A stretch of DNA of 53,796 nucleotides from JACNIZ01 sp964344765 (GCA_964344765.1 CAYFOM010000034.1:1-53796), one strand, 5' to 3'. Positions 1-9,016 are shown, counted from the stretch's first letter. A program made the numbers and translations. Notes: generated by a model from the letters alone, not told the origin.

Positions 1-325
1 CATCGGCGGACATGCTTGGCGATTCACTTTTTGCATTCCCCTCAATTCCATTGCTATTGACGCTTACCCTTTGAATACTCCCATCAACCAGATCGCGAAT
101 AAAAATATCGGCGTGGGCATTGGAGTCGCCTGGCACCAAATTGTCGGCGTAACTTTCGAACGCCACATAACGGCCATTTGCGGATAGAGAAGTATTTCTC
201 ACTTGGCTATCGTCGTTGCCTTGCTCGCCCGACGCGCTTAGCGAAACACGTTCGGTGCTTTGTGCATGAGACGGCGATGTCAAAACCAGTAGGAACGGAA
301 TGATGATTAGGGGGGCATAATTCAT
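1..325 (-). CDS. Secreted PD40/WD40-like beta-propeller protein, N-terminal part only
   Basis: The reading frame starts at an ATG at 325 and runs off the left edge of the window (108 codons visible). The first ~22 residues form a Sec signal peptide (hydrophobic core, then SHAQ). The mature part reads like one blade of a TolB/PD40 propeller: NGRYVAFES, then a DIFIRDL strand and a GSIQRVSV strand. This pattern is typical of secreted calcium-binding or TolB-like proteins whose substrate is unknown. The C-terminal part, and so the real length and any other domain, lies outside the window. The frame is open throughout. Confidence 0.75.
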   Translation of the reverse strand, partial: MNYAPLIIIPFLLVLTSPSHAQSTERVSLSASGEQGNDDSQVRNTSLSANGRYVAFESYADNLVPGDSNAHADIFIRDLVDGSIQRVSVNSNGIEGNAKSESPSMSAD

Positions 326-355
326 ATATTGGTATAGGCAACTTGCGTGCCATGG

Positions 356-391
356 AAACCGAATCCAAATGATGAAGAATATGTTCGGTTT
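356..391 (-). terminator. Inverted repeat after the SGNH hydrolase gene, possible weak terminator
   Basis: AAACCGAA (356-363) and TTCGGTTT (384-391) are perfect 8-bp complements with a 20-nt loop. It lies just 3' of the hydrolase stop on the minus strand. It lacks a long T run and the loop is wide, so termination is only a suggestion. Confidence 0.3.
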
Positions 392-401
392 TGCACCCAC
401 T

Positions 402-1271
402 CTAGAGGTGGGCGAACGCAGCTAGTTCTTGATCGCTGTACATCGGAATATTCGCACCAAACTTTTGGTTGAGTACGTCGATCAAAGCATTAGCAATGTA
501 GCCGTTGCCCACTGCGGTCGGGTGCACGTCGTCGGCGTGAAGGTAGGCGTACTGACCATGCAGCGGCGGACCCAAAATGGTGGTGCCGTTCAAAACCGGG
601 GGGTTGGAAACGACCAAATGATGCAGGCGATAGAAGTCCAAAACCGCGATGCGCGAGTGGCGGTTGTAGGAACGAATCTTGCGATTGGCGCGTTCCAAAT
701 GCGCGCGGAGGTTGGCTTTCTGCTGTGCGTTGAAATGCCAACGGCTTGGCGTCAGCGTGATGTCGGGCACCGTCCACAAAATGATCTCGGTGCTCGGGCG
801 ACGCAAACCCAGATAAGTCACCGTGTTGTGAATACGGTCGAGCAAATCGTCAACCACGGCATCGGCTTTGGCGTTGGTTCCCGGCGGGTTATTGCCCAAA
901 ACCCAGTCGTTCGAGAAGAAGTCATTGCCGCCGATTTCGACCTGAAAGCAAGTGGCCGACGGCGCCAAACCGAACAGCTCGGCCAGCTCATATGCAGTGA
1001 TTTGCGCCCACAGGTGGTTCGAGCGCGAGCCGGCGATGGCGTAGCGATTCAAAGTCGCGTTGGCCGGCTTGCCCTTCTCCCACATCGCTTCGAAGGGATC
1101 CATGCCGTACATATCTTGCGGCAAGAAGTTGACCAAACCGAGGATGTCGTTGTGCGTCAAGCTGTCACCAAAGCAAACGCCGTGCTTAAGGTTCAGCTGC
1201 TGCGCGGCCAACGGGGTGGACAGGACCACGGCAACCGCAAGGAGGAGGAATTTTTTAGGGAGGTTTAACAC
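402..1271 (-). CDS. Secreted SGNH/GDSL-family hydrolase
   Basis: A 289-residue esterase or lipase of the SGNH fold, with a Sec signal peptide at 1-24 (ends PLAAQ), so it acts in the periplasm or outside. The four family blocks are visible: GDSL with nucleophile S37, a glycine at ~81 in AGSRSN, GGND at 114-117, and D247-x-x-H250 in ADDVHP for the acid and base. The substrate cannot be told. The start is a GTG; no ATG lies between it and the signal peptide. It is divergent from the transporter gene with only 23 bp between the two start codons, so their promoters must overlap each other or the coding sequences. Confidence 0.85.
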   Translation of the reverse strand: MLNLPKKFLLLAVAVVLSTPLAAQQLNLKHGVCFGDSLTHNDILGLVNFLPQDMYGMDPFEAMWEKGKPANATLNRYAIAGSRSNHLWAQITAYELAELFGLAPSATCFQVEIGGNDFFSNDWVLGNNPPGTNAKADAVVDDLLDRIHNTVTYLGLRRPSTEIILWTVPDITLTPSRWHFNAQQKANLRAHLERANRKIRSYNRHSRIAVLDFYRLHHLVVSNPPVLNGTTILGPPLHGQYAYLHADDVHPTAVGNGYIANALIDVLNQKFGANIPMYSDQELAAFAHL

Positions 1272-1294
1272 CTGATTAGACTAACATCGCAGCT

Positions 1295-2785
1295 ATGGCG
1301 ATTGAAAAAAGCCTCTCCCAGCGAGTCGGATTATGGCTGGGACCGGTGCTGTTTTTGATCGTTAGTTTTATGGATTTGCAACCGGGCAATCCGGCGGCGA
1401 CGCGCATGGCGGCAGTGGCGGTTTTGATGGCTACGTGGTGGATCACCGAAGCCATCCCGTTGTTCGCAACCGCACTGTTACCGCTGATTTTTTACCCGCT
1501 GCTCGGCATCGCCAAAGGCGGCGAAACGGCGCCGATCTACTTCAACAGCACCATAGTTTTGTTTTTGGGCGGCTTTTTGATCGCCTTGACGATGGAGCGC
1601 TGGAATTTGCATCGCCGCATCGCGCTGCTGATCATTCAAAAAGTAGGTGGCGGCCCGGCGCGCATCACCTTCGGCTTTATGGTGGCCGCCGCGTTTTTAT
1701 CGATGTGGATCTCGAACACAGCGACGGCAATCATGATGGTGCCGATTGGTTTGGCCATCATCATGGAGCTGGAAAAAACCTTCGGTGAAAAAGCCACCCA
1801 CCCGTTTTCGGTCGGCGTGATGATCGCCATCGGCTACGCCTGCTCGGTCGGCGGATTGGTCACGCTAGTCGGCACGCCGCCCAACCTATCCTTCGTTCGC
1901 ATCTATGAAATCACCTTCCCCGAAGCGCCGACGATCTCCTTCGGCCAATGGATGCTGCTTGGTTTGCCGATCTCGGTGGTGCTGTTGTTCACCGCTTGGG
2001 CGTTGATCACCAAAGTCTTTTTCCGCACGCCGGCGCACATCACCATCGATCCAAACGTGGTGCGCAAGCAAGTCGCCGATTTAGGCCCGGTTAGTTTTGA
2101 AGAGCGCGCCGTGCTCGCCGTGTTCCTCAGCACCGCGCTGTTGTGGGTATTCCGCGTACCGCTTACCGTCGGCAGCCTGACCATTCCGGGTTGGTCGGCG
2201 CTGCTCCCCTATCCCGATTTACTCGACGACGGCACCGTCGCCATCCTGATGGCGTCATTGCTTTTCGTCATTCCCAATCGCACACCCAACAGCGATTCGC
2301 CGACGCTCGCCGGCGCCGAAATCATTCCGCGTTTGCCGTGGAATATTGTGTTGTTGTTCGGCGGCGGTTTTGCGCTGGCATTTGGATTCCAAGAAACCGG
2401 CTTGGCGGAGTACATCGGCAATCAGTTCTCCGGTTTGGCCGGAGTGTCGCCGTTCGTATTGATCTTGGTCATCTGCTTGTCGCTGACCTTCTTGACCGAG
2501 CTGACGTCGAACACCGCAACCACCGAAATGATCCTGCCGATTTTGGCATCGGTCGCGGTGGCCGCCGAAATGCACCCGCTGATGTTGATGGTTCCCGCCA
2601 CGCTCAGCGCCTCATGCGCCTTCATGATGCCGGTCGCCACGCCGCCGAACGCCATCATCTTTGGCAGCAACCGCGTGCGCATTCCCGAAATGGCGCGCAT
2701 TGGTTTTTTCCTCAACCTCATCGGCGCGTTGACGATTACCGTGATGTTCTTATTGATCGGAACTCGCGTCTTCGAAATCAGCTAA
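1295..2785 (+). CDS. SLC13/DASS-family sodium:dicarboxylate or anion symporter
   Basis: A 496-residue inner-membrane transporter with about 11-12 hydrophobic segments. The two pseudo-repeated SNT motifs of the DASS family are present: ISNTATAIMMVPIG in the N-terminal half and TSNTATTEMILPIL in the C-terminal half. In VcINDY-type proteins these loops hold the Na+ and carboxylate sites. Length and topology match Na+-coupled C4-dicarboxylate, citrate or sulfate carriers; the exact anion cannot be read off. Its last 36 bp overlap the tail of the convergent histidine kinase gene. Confidence 0.88.
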   Translation: MAIEKSLSQRVGLWLGPVLFLIVSFMDLQPGNPAATRMAAVAVLMATWWITEAIPLFATALLPLIFYPLLGIAKGGETAPIYFNSTIVLFLGGFLIALTMERWNLHRRIALLIIQKVGGGPARITFGFMVAAAFLSMWISNTATAIMMVPIGLAIIMELEKTFGEKATHPFSVGVMIAIGYACSVGGLVTLVGTPPNLSFVRIYEITFPEAPTISFGQWMLLGLPISVVLLFTAWALITKVFFRTPAHITIDPNVVRKQVADLGPVSFEERAVLAVFLSTALLWVFRVPLTVGSLTIPGWSALLPYPDLLDDGTVAILMASLLFVIPNRTPNSDSPTLAGAEIIPRLPWNIVLLFGGGFALAFGFQETGLAEYIGNQFSGLAGVSPFVLILVICLSLTFLTELTSNTATTEMILPILASVAVAAEMHPLMLMVPATLSASCAFMMPVATPPNAIIFGSNRVRIPEMARIGFFLNLIGALTITVMFLLIGTRVFEIS

Positions 2786-3973
2786 CCGCGTCAAGTTCAA
2801 CCGCACCTCCGCCCCGCCGCCTGGTTCGGCTGCGGGCGAGGGCTGATCGTGGCCAACCGCAGCGCGAACTTCAGCGGACCCACCATGCAGCTCAACGATG
2901 CGTTGCACAATTTCCAATCCCAACCCAAGCGCGCCGGCGCGCTGCAAACTCAAAGCCCATTCATGCAACGGCTGCCATCGCGACGAAAGGCCGGGAATGA
3001 CTTCACCATCATTCTGAACGGTGACCATCCAACTATCCGCATGGACCTGCACGATCGAATCGGCATGACGAATCGCATTGCGCAGCAAATTCTCCATCGC
3101 CCGGCTCAACAATCTCCCATCCGCCTGCACCACCGGCAAACCCGCAGGCAATTCACAACGCAGCTCAATCTGCTTTTGATCCGCCAACGGTTGCAGCAAC
3201 TGCGCTGCATCGTGCAGCAACTCGCCCAAGGGCACCGGCTCCTTGGCGACTTCGGTGCGCAGTTGCAGCTTTGCACCCTCCAGCAAGTCTTCGGTCAACT
3301 CCATCACTCGCGCAGTATCTTGTTCCGCCAATTGCAGCGCGGCTCCAACATCGACGTCGGGGTCGTTTCGAGCGCGGTCCAAACACGCCGACAGCGCAGC
3401 CAACGGAGTGCGCAAATCATGCGCAATTTGCGCCGTCCACTGCCGACGCCATTGGTCGCGCGCTTGCAGCTGCTCGAGCAAATCTTCGGTGCGCACTTGC
3501 ATCGCGTTCAACGCTTCGGCCAATTGCGCGATCTCGTCGTGGCCGCCGGCTTCGAAACTTGGAAGAGATGGGTTGGATTCGCTCTCCGCCAACGAAACTG
3601 CCGACGAAACCTTTTCGGCCTGATTCGCTAACCGCCGCAGCCGACGCGTTCCCCACCAAGTCACGGCAATGGCTAGACCCGCGGAAAGCAACAGCGTGAA
3701 CAGCAAGTATCGCGGATAAACCACCGACTCGAAGGTTTCGGGGTAAGCCTCGTTGACCTTTTGCCAAGTCCACTTCCCCTCCTCCGCCAAACGCACTGCC
3801 GCCGCGCGTCCTTCGAGGAAATCGGCGTCGTACCACTCGGGATAAAGCGCGCCCTCAAAACGCCCAATGATGCGATCGCCGACGAACGCCAGCGCCAAAA
3901 AGCCAACGCCGACGACTAGTGCCAAACGCACGCCTAGCGATCGCTGCCAAGGCCATCTCTTGCGCCGAGTCAC
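2750..3973 (-). CDS. Membrane sensor histidine kinase
   Basis: A 407-residue two-component kinase. Two membrane segments (~12-30 and ~90-110) flank a short periplasmic domain, followed by a HAMP-like linker, the H-box IAHDLRTPLA (H185), an N-box (ENLLRNAIRH) and a G2 box (LGLGLEIV). The G1 box is degenerate (NDGEV instead of DxGxG), which is tolerated in some kinases. The GTG start at 3973 was chosen because it overlaps the regulator's stop (TAGTG) and has a GAGGAG Shine-Dalgarno 8-9 bases upstream. It is the second gene of a regulator-kinase operon. The signal is unknown. Confidence 0.88.
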   Translation of the reverse strand: MTRRKRWPWQRSLGVRLALVVGVGFLALAFVGDRIIGRFEGALYPEWYDADFLEGRAAAVRLAEEGKWTWQKVNEAYPETFESVVYPRYLLFTLLLSAGLAIAVTWWGTRRLRRLANQAEKVSSAVSLAESESNPSLPSFEAGGHDEIAQLAEALNAMQVRTEDLLEQLQARDQWRRQWTAQIAHDLRTPLAALSACLDRARNDPDVDVGAALQLAEQDTARVMELTEDLLEGAKLQLRTEVAKEPVPLGELLHDAAQLLQPLADQKQIELRCELPAGLPVVQADGRLLSRAMENLLRNAIRHADSIVQVHADSWMVTVQNDGEVIPGLSSRWQPLHEWALSLQRAGALGLGLEIVQRIVELHGGSAEVRAAVGHDQPSPAAEPGGGAEVRLNLTRLADFEDASSDQ

Positions 3974-4686
3974 TAACTTTCTCCTCGGTCCATGCGATAG
4001 CCCACGCCCCAAACCGTGCGCAAGTACTTGGGATTGGATGCATCATCCTCAATCTTTTTGCGCAGACGCGTCACGTGCAAATCCACCGTGCGCGTGCCGC
4101 CTTCATACTGCCGGCCCCAAATGCGGTCGAGCAATTGATCGCGCGTCCACGGGCGTTCTGGGTGGCGCATGAAGAAGGCCAGCATTTCAAATTCCTTAGG
4201 CGTGAGATCTAACTCTAGCTCGCGGCAACTTGCTTGGCGCAATTCAGAGTCTAACTGCAACTCGCCGATCACCAACCGCTGCAACGACGGCGCGCGGCCG
4301 GCGCGGCGGAACAGCGCTTTGACTCGTGCCACCAATTCAGCACGGTGGAACGGCTTGATCAAATAGTCATCGGCGCCGACTTCCAACCCACGCACCCGGT
4401 CTTCCGGTTCATCGCGTGCGGTCAGCATCAAAATGGGAATGCTGCGTTCGGCGCGGCGCAAGTCTCGGCACAAATCGAGGCCGTCGCCATCGGGCAGGCC
4501 GAGGTCGAGAATGAGCAAGTCGTGGGTTTGCTGCAATTGGCGGCGCGCGCTTTGCAGCGTTGCGGCATGCTCGACATGGAAGCCATTAGCGTGCAGGCTA
4601 TCCATCAACTCCATGCGCAGGCGGGCGTCGTCTTCGACCAGCAAAATGCGCGGTGCGTCGGGGAGTTGAGTCATAACTGCGTTCAT
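3973..4686 (-). CDS. OmpR/PhoB-family response regulator
   Basis: A DNA-binding response regulator of 237 residues. The receiver domain has the acidic pair at ~19-20 (LLVEDD), the phospho-acceptor D61 (LILDLGLP) and the switch lysine in LIKPFHR. The C-terminal half is a winged helix (LTPKEFEML, then the TVDLHVTRLRKKI recognition region). It pairs with the kinase whose gene overlaps its stop codon. The start could be MNAV (4686) or MTQL (4674); the longer frame to 4746 adds residues unlike the family. The target genes are unknown; the transporter and amine oxidase genes flank it. Confidence 0.9.
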   Translation of the reverse strand: MNAVMTQLPDAPRILLVEDDARLRMELMDSLHANGFHVEHAATLQSARRQLQQTHDLLILDLGLPDGDGLDLCRDLRRAERSIPILMLTARDEPEDRVRGLEVGADDYLIKPFHRAELVARVKALFRRAGRAPSLQRLVIGELQLDSELRQASCRELELDLTPKEFEMLAFFMRHPERPWTRDQLLDRIWGRQYEGGTRTVDLHVTRLRKKIEDDASNPKYLRTVWGVGYRMDRGES

Positions 4687-4777
4687 CCTAGCGCCGGACT
4701 CGCGGATCGTGCACGGCGTCGGCGTTTGGAAACATTTTGGAATCAAATTGCATACAACTCAGCGGCAATCTTCAAGC

Positions 4778-6253
4778 ATGAAGAAAACCCCAGGCAACTC
4801 GACCGAGCGGCGCAGTTTGAATTTCACGCGCCGCCGTTTCTTGCAACGCGGCGGAACCGGCTTGGCGGCGGTCGCGGCGATGGCCAGCTTGGGCGGCGCA
4901 ACGCCTAGCTTGAATCAGGCCGACTCTCCGGGTCGGCCAACCCGAGGGCGCAACAGCAACGACCGAGTGCTGATCATCGGCGCCGGCATGGCCGGACTGA
5001 CCGCGGCGCGTTATCTGCGCGATTATTTGGGCTTCAATCAACCCGGGCAAATCCTGCTGTTGGAAGGGCGCGATCGCGTCGGTGGGCGAATGTGGGTGGA
5101 TCACTCGTTAGGTACGCCAGTGGACATGGGTGCGACGTGGATTCACGGTCAAAACGGAAACCCGCTGACGCGCTTAGCCGATCACTTTGGTTTAACGCGC
5201 ACGCCGAGTAACTTCGATAGCATTGATATGTTCGATCGAAATGGCGCGCTGATTTCGAATTCGGTCGCCAATCGCGCTTACTACAAATTCCTCGCGGCAA
5301 TGGCGCGGGCGACGGCGAGTAAAGCTGGTTTGAATAAGGATCGGTCAATGGCCGCCAGTCTCGATGCAGTTGGTGCACCGAATATGTTTCGCGCCGACGA
5401 GCAAGACGTCGCCGAGTATTACTTCAGTGGCGTGGTGGAAGAGTACTCCACTTATTTGCAGCGGCTGGGAACCAAAGCTTTCCAAACCGACGGCGCATAT
5501 GGCGGGCAGGACATGCTGCTACATAACGGTTTTGGTGAGCTGCCCGAACGCATGGCTATTGGTTTGCACATCTTGTTCAACGAAGCAGTACAGCAGGTGA
5601 ATTACCGCAGCGGTTTGGTTCAGGTGACTACGCAAAACGGAGTGTACGAAGCCGAGCATTGCATCGTGACTTTGCCGTTGGGTGTTTTGAAGTCAGGCGC
5701 GGTTCAATTCACTCCTGGATTGCCGAACGCGATGCAAGATGCGATAGGGGCGATGGGTTTCGGCACGCGCCATCGCTTGGTGATGGAGTTCCCCCACGCG
5801 TTTTGGGATGTCAACCGCGAGTTCCTCGGCAAAACCGGGCGCATTCACCAGCGCTATGGCGGCGGCGAGCACATCTTGTTCGTCAATCGAGCCGGTTTGA
5901 ACGGCAAGCCGATTTTGTCGGCCGAAACCGTGGAGCAGTTCGGGCGGCAAATGGAATCCAAGACTCCTGCCGATGCGGCGCGGCGAGTCATGCAGGATCT
6001 ACGCGCGATGTACGGAAGCGGAATTCCGGATCCCATCGAGGTGCGCTCGAATTCATGGGCGTCGGATCCGTTCTCGTTGGGTGCCTATTCCAGTTGGGTG
6101 GTCGGCTCAGGCAAACGCCATTGCCAAGCTTTCCAACAACCCATTGCCGGTTGTGTTTACTTGGCCGGCGAGCATACCCACGAACGCTATCCGTCGACCG
6201 TGCACGGAGCGCTGCTGTCGGGAATTCGCGCAGCCAAACAGGCGGCTGGATAA
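4778..6253 (+). CDS. Tat-exported FAD-dependent amine oxidase (MAO/polyamine oxidase family)
   Basis: A 491-residue flavoprotein. The N-terminus carries a twin-arginine signal (RRRFLQ at 18-23, hydrophobic stretch to ~42), so it is exported folded with its cofactor. The FAD dinucleotide-binding motif is at ~66-73 (IIGAGMAG), followed by EGRDRVGGRMW and the C-terminal FAD-binding motif YLAGEHTHERYPSTVHGA. The family oxidises primary, secondary or polyamines to aldehydes with release of H2O2. It is followed 17 bp later by the U32 gene in the same direction. The start at MKKT was chosen over the upstream frame because it places the Tat motif correctly. Confidence 0.87.
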   Translation: MKKTPGNSTERRSLNFTRRRFLQRGGTGLAAVAAMASLGGATPSLNQADSPGRPTRGRNSNDRVLIIGAGMAGLTAARYLRDYLGFNQPGQILLLEGRDRVGGRMWVDHSLGTPVDMGATWIHGQNGNPLTRLADHFGLTRTPSNFDSIDMFDRNGALISNSVANRAYYKFLAAMARATASKAGLNKDRSMAASLDAVGAPNMFRADEQDVAEYYFSGVVEEYSTYLQRLGTKAFQTDGAYGGQDMLLHNGFGELPERMAIGLHILFNEAVQQVNYRSGLVQVTTQNGVYEAEHCIVTLPLGVLKSGAVQFTPGLPNAMQDAIGAMGFGTRHRLVMEFPHAFWDVNREFLGKTGRIHQRYGGGEHILFVNRAGLNGKPILSAETVEQFGRQMESKTPADAARRVMQDLRAMYGSGIPDPIEVRSNSWASDPFSLGAYSSWVVGSGKRHCQAFQQPIAGCVYLAGEHTHERYPSTVHGALLSGIRAAKQAAG

Positions 6254-6270
6254 CCGAGTACAATTTGGGG

Positions 6271-7578
6271 ATGCCGCCCACAGACGACACCCGCGAAAAT
6301 ACCGCCGAGCAGGAGCCGGTGCTGGAATTGCTAGCACCGGCCGGTTGCTATCCGTCGCTGCACGCGGCGATCGACAACGGTGCCGACGCGGTTTACTTCG
6401 GCTTGGCGCAGCTCAACATGCGCGCGCGGGCGCGGCGTAGTTTTGGCCAAAACGATCTGGCCGAAATCACGCGGACTTGCCGTGACGCCGGCGTCAAAAC
6501 CAACTTGGCGCTCAACACGCTGCTTTATGAGCACGACTTGCGCTTGTGCCGCAGCATGTTGGAAGAGGCGGCCGAGCATAAGGTGGACGCGGTCATTCTT
6601 TCCGACATGGCGGCGGTGATGATGGCGAATGAGCTTGGGCTCGACGTGCACTTATCGACGCAGCTATCGATTTCGAATTCTGAATCGATTCGTTTTTACG
6701 CCCCATACTGCAGCCGCATCGTGCTGGCGCGCGAACTGAGTTTGAAGATGATCGAAACGGTGCATCAGCGCATTGCCGAAGAACAGATCCGCGGCAAAAG
6801 CGGCAAGCTGATGGAGCTGGAAGCCTTTGCTCACGGCGCGCTTTGCATAGCTGTGTCCGGACGTTGCAGCATGTCGCTGTACACTTCCAACGCGTCGGCA
6901 AATCGTGGTGCATGTGAACAGAATTGCCGCAAAGAGTACGTGGTCAAAGATGCCGAAAGCGGTCAGGAGTTGTTGATCGACAATAACTTGGTGATGTCGC
7001 CCAACGACATTCTGACCATTGGCTTCGTCGATCAAATGGTCGCCGCCGGTGTGCAGGTGTTCAAAATTGAAGGACGCGGACGTGCGCCGGAATACGTGGC
7101 GGCGGTGACGTCGGCTTATCGACGGGCTTTGGATGCGGTGAAGGATGGGAGTTATAGCCGCGAGTTTGCCGACAGCTTGGTGCCGGAGCTTGAGAAGGTT
7201 TACAACCGTGGGTTCTCGTCGGGTTATTACTTGGGGCAGAAGCAGGGTTGGTCGCAGCACTCGGGCAATAAGGCGACACGGCGCAAAGAGATGGTCGGGC
7301 GCGTGGTCAACTTCTTCCAGAAGGCCGGCGTGGTGCACGTCAAAGCCAGCGCCATCGATTTTTCGGTGGGCGATGAATACGTAATCATCGGCACTTCTAC
7401 CGGCGCGGTGAATGGCGTGGTCGGTGAGATATATCAACTGGATGGCGACGACAGCACCAGTGTGCAAACCGTGGAGCGCGGCAATGGCTTTACTTTGAAG
7501 CACGATGGTGAAGCACGGCGCGGCGATTACATTTACCGGATGACGCCGGTGGAAAAACCGACGACCGCTGAGGTCTGA
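6271..7578 (+). CDS. U32-family protein (TrhP/RlhA-like RNA hydroxylase)
   Basis: A 435-residue member of the family misnamed peptidase U32. It opens with the family's ELLAPAG motif and has the signature EAFAHGALCIAVSGRC followed by NRGACEQNC, four cysteines expected to bind an Fe-S cluster. Family members with known roles hydroxylate RNA (TrhP on tRNA U34, RlhA on 23S rRNA) or ubiquinone precursors (UbiU/UbiV, O2-independent). Length and a C-terminal beta-barrel-like segment (~340-430) fit TrhP best. The open frame extends upstream inside the amine oxidase gene, but the family begins at MPPTDD. A ferredoxin gene follows 7 bp downstream. Confidence 0.85.
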   Translation: MPPTDDTRENTAEQEPVLELLAPAGCYPSLHAAIDNGADAVYFGLAQLNMRARARRSFGQNDLAEITRTCRDAGVKTNLALNTLLYEHDLRLCRSMLEEAAEHKVDAVILSDMAAVMMANELGLDVHLSTQLSISNSESIRFYAPYCSRIVLARELSLKMIETVHQRIAEEQIRGKSGKLMELEAFAHGALCIAVSGRCSMSLYTSNASANRGACEQNCRKEYVVKDAESGQELLIDNNLVMSPNDILTIGFVDQMVAAGVQVFKIEGRGRAPEYVAAVTSAYRRALDAVKDGSYSREFADSLVPELEKVYNRGFSSGYYLGQKQGWSQHSGNKATRRKEMVGRVVNFFQKAGVVHVKASAIDFSVGDEYVIIGTSTGAVNGVVGEIYQLDGDDSTSVQTVERGNGFTLKHDGEARRGDYIYRMTPVEKPTTAEV

Positions 7579-7585
7579 TCGCTTC

Positions 7586-7825
7586 ATGCCCAAACCCGCT
7601 CACGTCGTCGTGCGCCATAAGGCGCTGGAATGCATCGGTTGCTGCGCTTGCGCCGAGGTCGTTCCCCATGTTTTTGAAATGGATGACGACGGCATGGCGG
7701 TTTTGGTTGGCGGCCACAAACAAGGCGTGCATCAAGTTGCCGAAGTTCCGGACATGGACTTGGCCGATTTGCAAGTCGCGGTGGAGGATTGCCCGGTCAG
7801 CATCATTCGCGTCGACCGCAGCTAA
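7586..7825 (+). CDS. Single-cluster ferredoxin
   Basis: A 79-residue acidic ferredoxin. The cluster ligands are CIGCCAC near residue 15 (C-x2-C-x2-C spacing) and a distal CP near residue 69, which together can hold one 4Fe-4S or 3Fe-4S cluster, as in small mono-cluster ferredoxins. It is 7 bp downstream of the U32 gene and almost certainly co-transcribed, which suggests it feeds electrons to that enzyme; this is inference from position. No signal peptide, so cytoplasmic. Confidence 0.85.
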   Translation: MPKPAHVVVRHKALECIGCCACAEVVPHVFEMDDDGMAVLVGGHKQGVHQVAEVPDMDLADLQVAVEDCPVSIIRVDRS

Positions 7826-7946
7826 GGTCGACCGCGAAATGATTCTTCATTCAGTTTGGGTTAAGCTTTATTCAGCGTAGATTTATTTTTGTTTCCTAGT
7901 TTCGAGTCATCGGATTACCCCGAATCACTCTTAGCTCTGAAGCGAA

Positions 7947-8903
7947 ATGACACTGACTCGACTCTTACTTTTTTCCGTTGCCGCACTAAGCTGCAACTCC
8001 GTCTGCTTGGCTCAAGCCACTCAGATCGGACCTGATACCCAACAAATGTTCCGCAACCAACCCGCTGGCGAAGCCCAGGCCCAAGCCCAGCGTCTCGCTG
8101 ACCTCGAAGCGGCCGACGCAGATTTCTACGCCGCCATCGCAAAAGCAGTCAACGAGGAGTGGGACGACATGACGGATGGCATCCGCGAAGCCTGGATTGA
8201 ATACGGCGAAGCCCTCGAACTCGTTGAGGAACAGTACGAAGCCCGAATGGGTCTCCTTGAAGTCCTTGGCAGCGGCAAATACTTGCCAGATCTTAACCCG
8301 GCAGAGTTTTCCTCGACCATCAGCAATAATTACCTTCCCTTCCCCATTGGAGTAACAATGGTTTACGAAGTAATGACTAGCGATGGGTTGGAGCGCGTGG
8401 AAGTAACCGCCCTCGATGAAACTGTAATGATTGAAGACATCGAGTGCCGTGCGGTACTTGACGTGGCTTACCTGGAGGGGGACCTCATCGAAAAAACCTA
8501 CGACTGGTACGCTCAGCATCTAGATGGCAGCGTTTGGTATATGGGAGAAATCTCCTTCAATTACGACGAAGAGGGATTCCTTGAAGATATTGACGGATCC
8601 TGGCGGACCGGAGTGGACGGCGCCCAGCCTGGTTACATTGTTAAAGCCAATCCGGTAGTAGGTGATGTTTACCGCCAAGAATTCTTGATTGGGGAAGCTG
8701 AAGATATTGGCGCAGTTCGCTCGCTAAACGAAACCGTTACCGTGCCTTACGGGACATTCACTAACTGCCTGATGACCGAAGACGGCACGCCAATCGAACC
8801 CGATGTGCGGGAATTTAAATACTACGCCCCGGGAGTCGGTGTAGTTTTGGAGTACGACCCAGAATCCGGTGAGCGCCTTGAGTTAATCGACATTCTCCCG
8901 TAA
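7947..8903 (+). CDS. Secreted protein of unknown function, paralogue of the next gene
   Basis: A 318-residue exported protein with a signal peptide (1-~24). A charged, probably helical region (~35-110) is followed by a beta-rich domain beginning NNYLPFPIGVTMVYE. This domain has recognisable blocks: DWYAQHLDGSVWYMGE, DGSWRTGVDGAQPG, VGDVYRQE, VPYGTFTNC and YYAPGVGVVLEYD. The same blocks occur in a widespread family of uncharacterised secreted proteins; no function is known to me. The next gene is a diverged copy sharing both regions. A 121-bp gap precedes it, so it probably has its own promoter. Confidence 0.8.
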   Translation: MTLTRLLLFSVAALSCNSVCLAQATQIGPDTQQMFRNQPAGEAQAQAQRLADLEAADADFYAAIAKAVNEEWDDMTDGIREAWIEYGEALELVEEQYEARMGLLEVLGSGKYLPDLNPAEFSSTISNNYLPFPIGVTMVYEVMTSDGLERVEVTALDETVMIEDIECRAVLDVAYLEGDLIEKTYDWYAQHLDGSVWYMGEISFNYDEEGFLEDIDGSWRTGVDGAQPGYIVKANPVVGDVYRQEFLIGEAEDIGAVRSLNETVTVPYGTFTNCLMTEDGTPIEPDVREFKYYAPGVGVVLEYDPESGERLELIDILP

Positions 8904-8910
8904 CTCTAAT

Positions 8911-8999
8911 GAATCCATGGGATTCCGCAGTTTTGGCGCGAAACCCATTCAGCTTGCATTAAGGTTGTTTTGCTAGCGTGAATGTACTGCGGAATTCCA
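8911..8999. repeat. Intergenic inverted repeat between the two secreted paralogues
   Basis: TGGGATTCCGCAGT (8918-8931) and ACTGCGGAATTCCA (8986-8999) are inverted copies matching at 13 of 14 positions, separated by 54 bases. The left arm also contains a small dyad, GAATCC-ATG-GGATTC (8911-8925). The element fills most of the 113-bp gap between the paralogues. It could be an operator pair for the response regulator encoded downstream, or an RNA hairpin; neither is proven. Confidence 0.5.
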
Positions 9000-9016
9000 C
9001 CTACCCCAGCTGAACC

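Noticed and set aside
429..1268. 279-codon plus-strand frame opposite the SGNH hydrolase
   Set aside because: No family similarity; the minus strand has a signal peptide and all catalytic blocks.
2143..3000. 285-codon plus-strand frame overlapping the transporter and kinase genes
   Set aside because: Arg/His-rich translation typical of a shifted frame; both overlapping genes are clear.
5659..6270. Extended N-terminus for the U32 protein
   Set aside because: It lies inside the amine oxidase gene in another frame; the family starts at MPPTDD.
7811..7832. GTCGACC/GGTCGAC hairpin at the end of the ferredoxin gene as a terminator
   Set aside because: It overlaps the last codons and is not followed by a T run.
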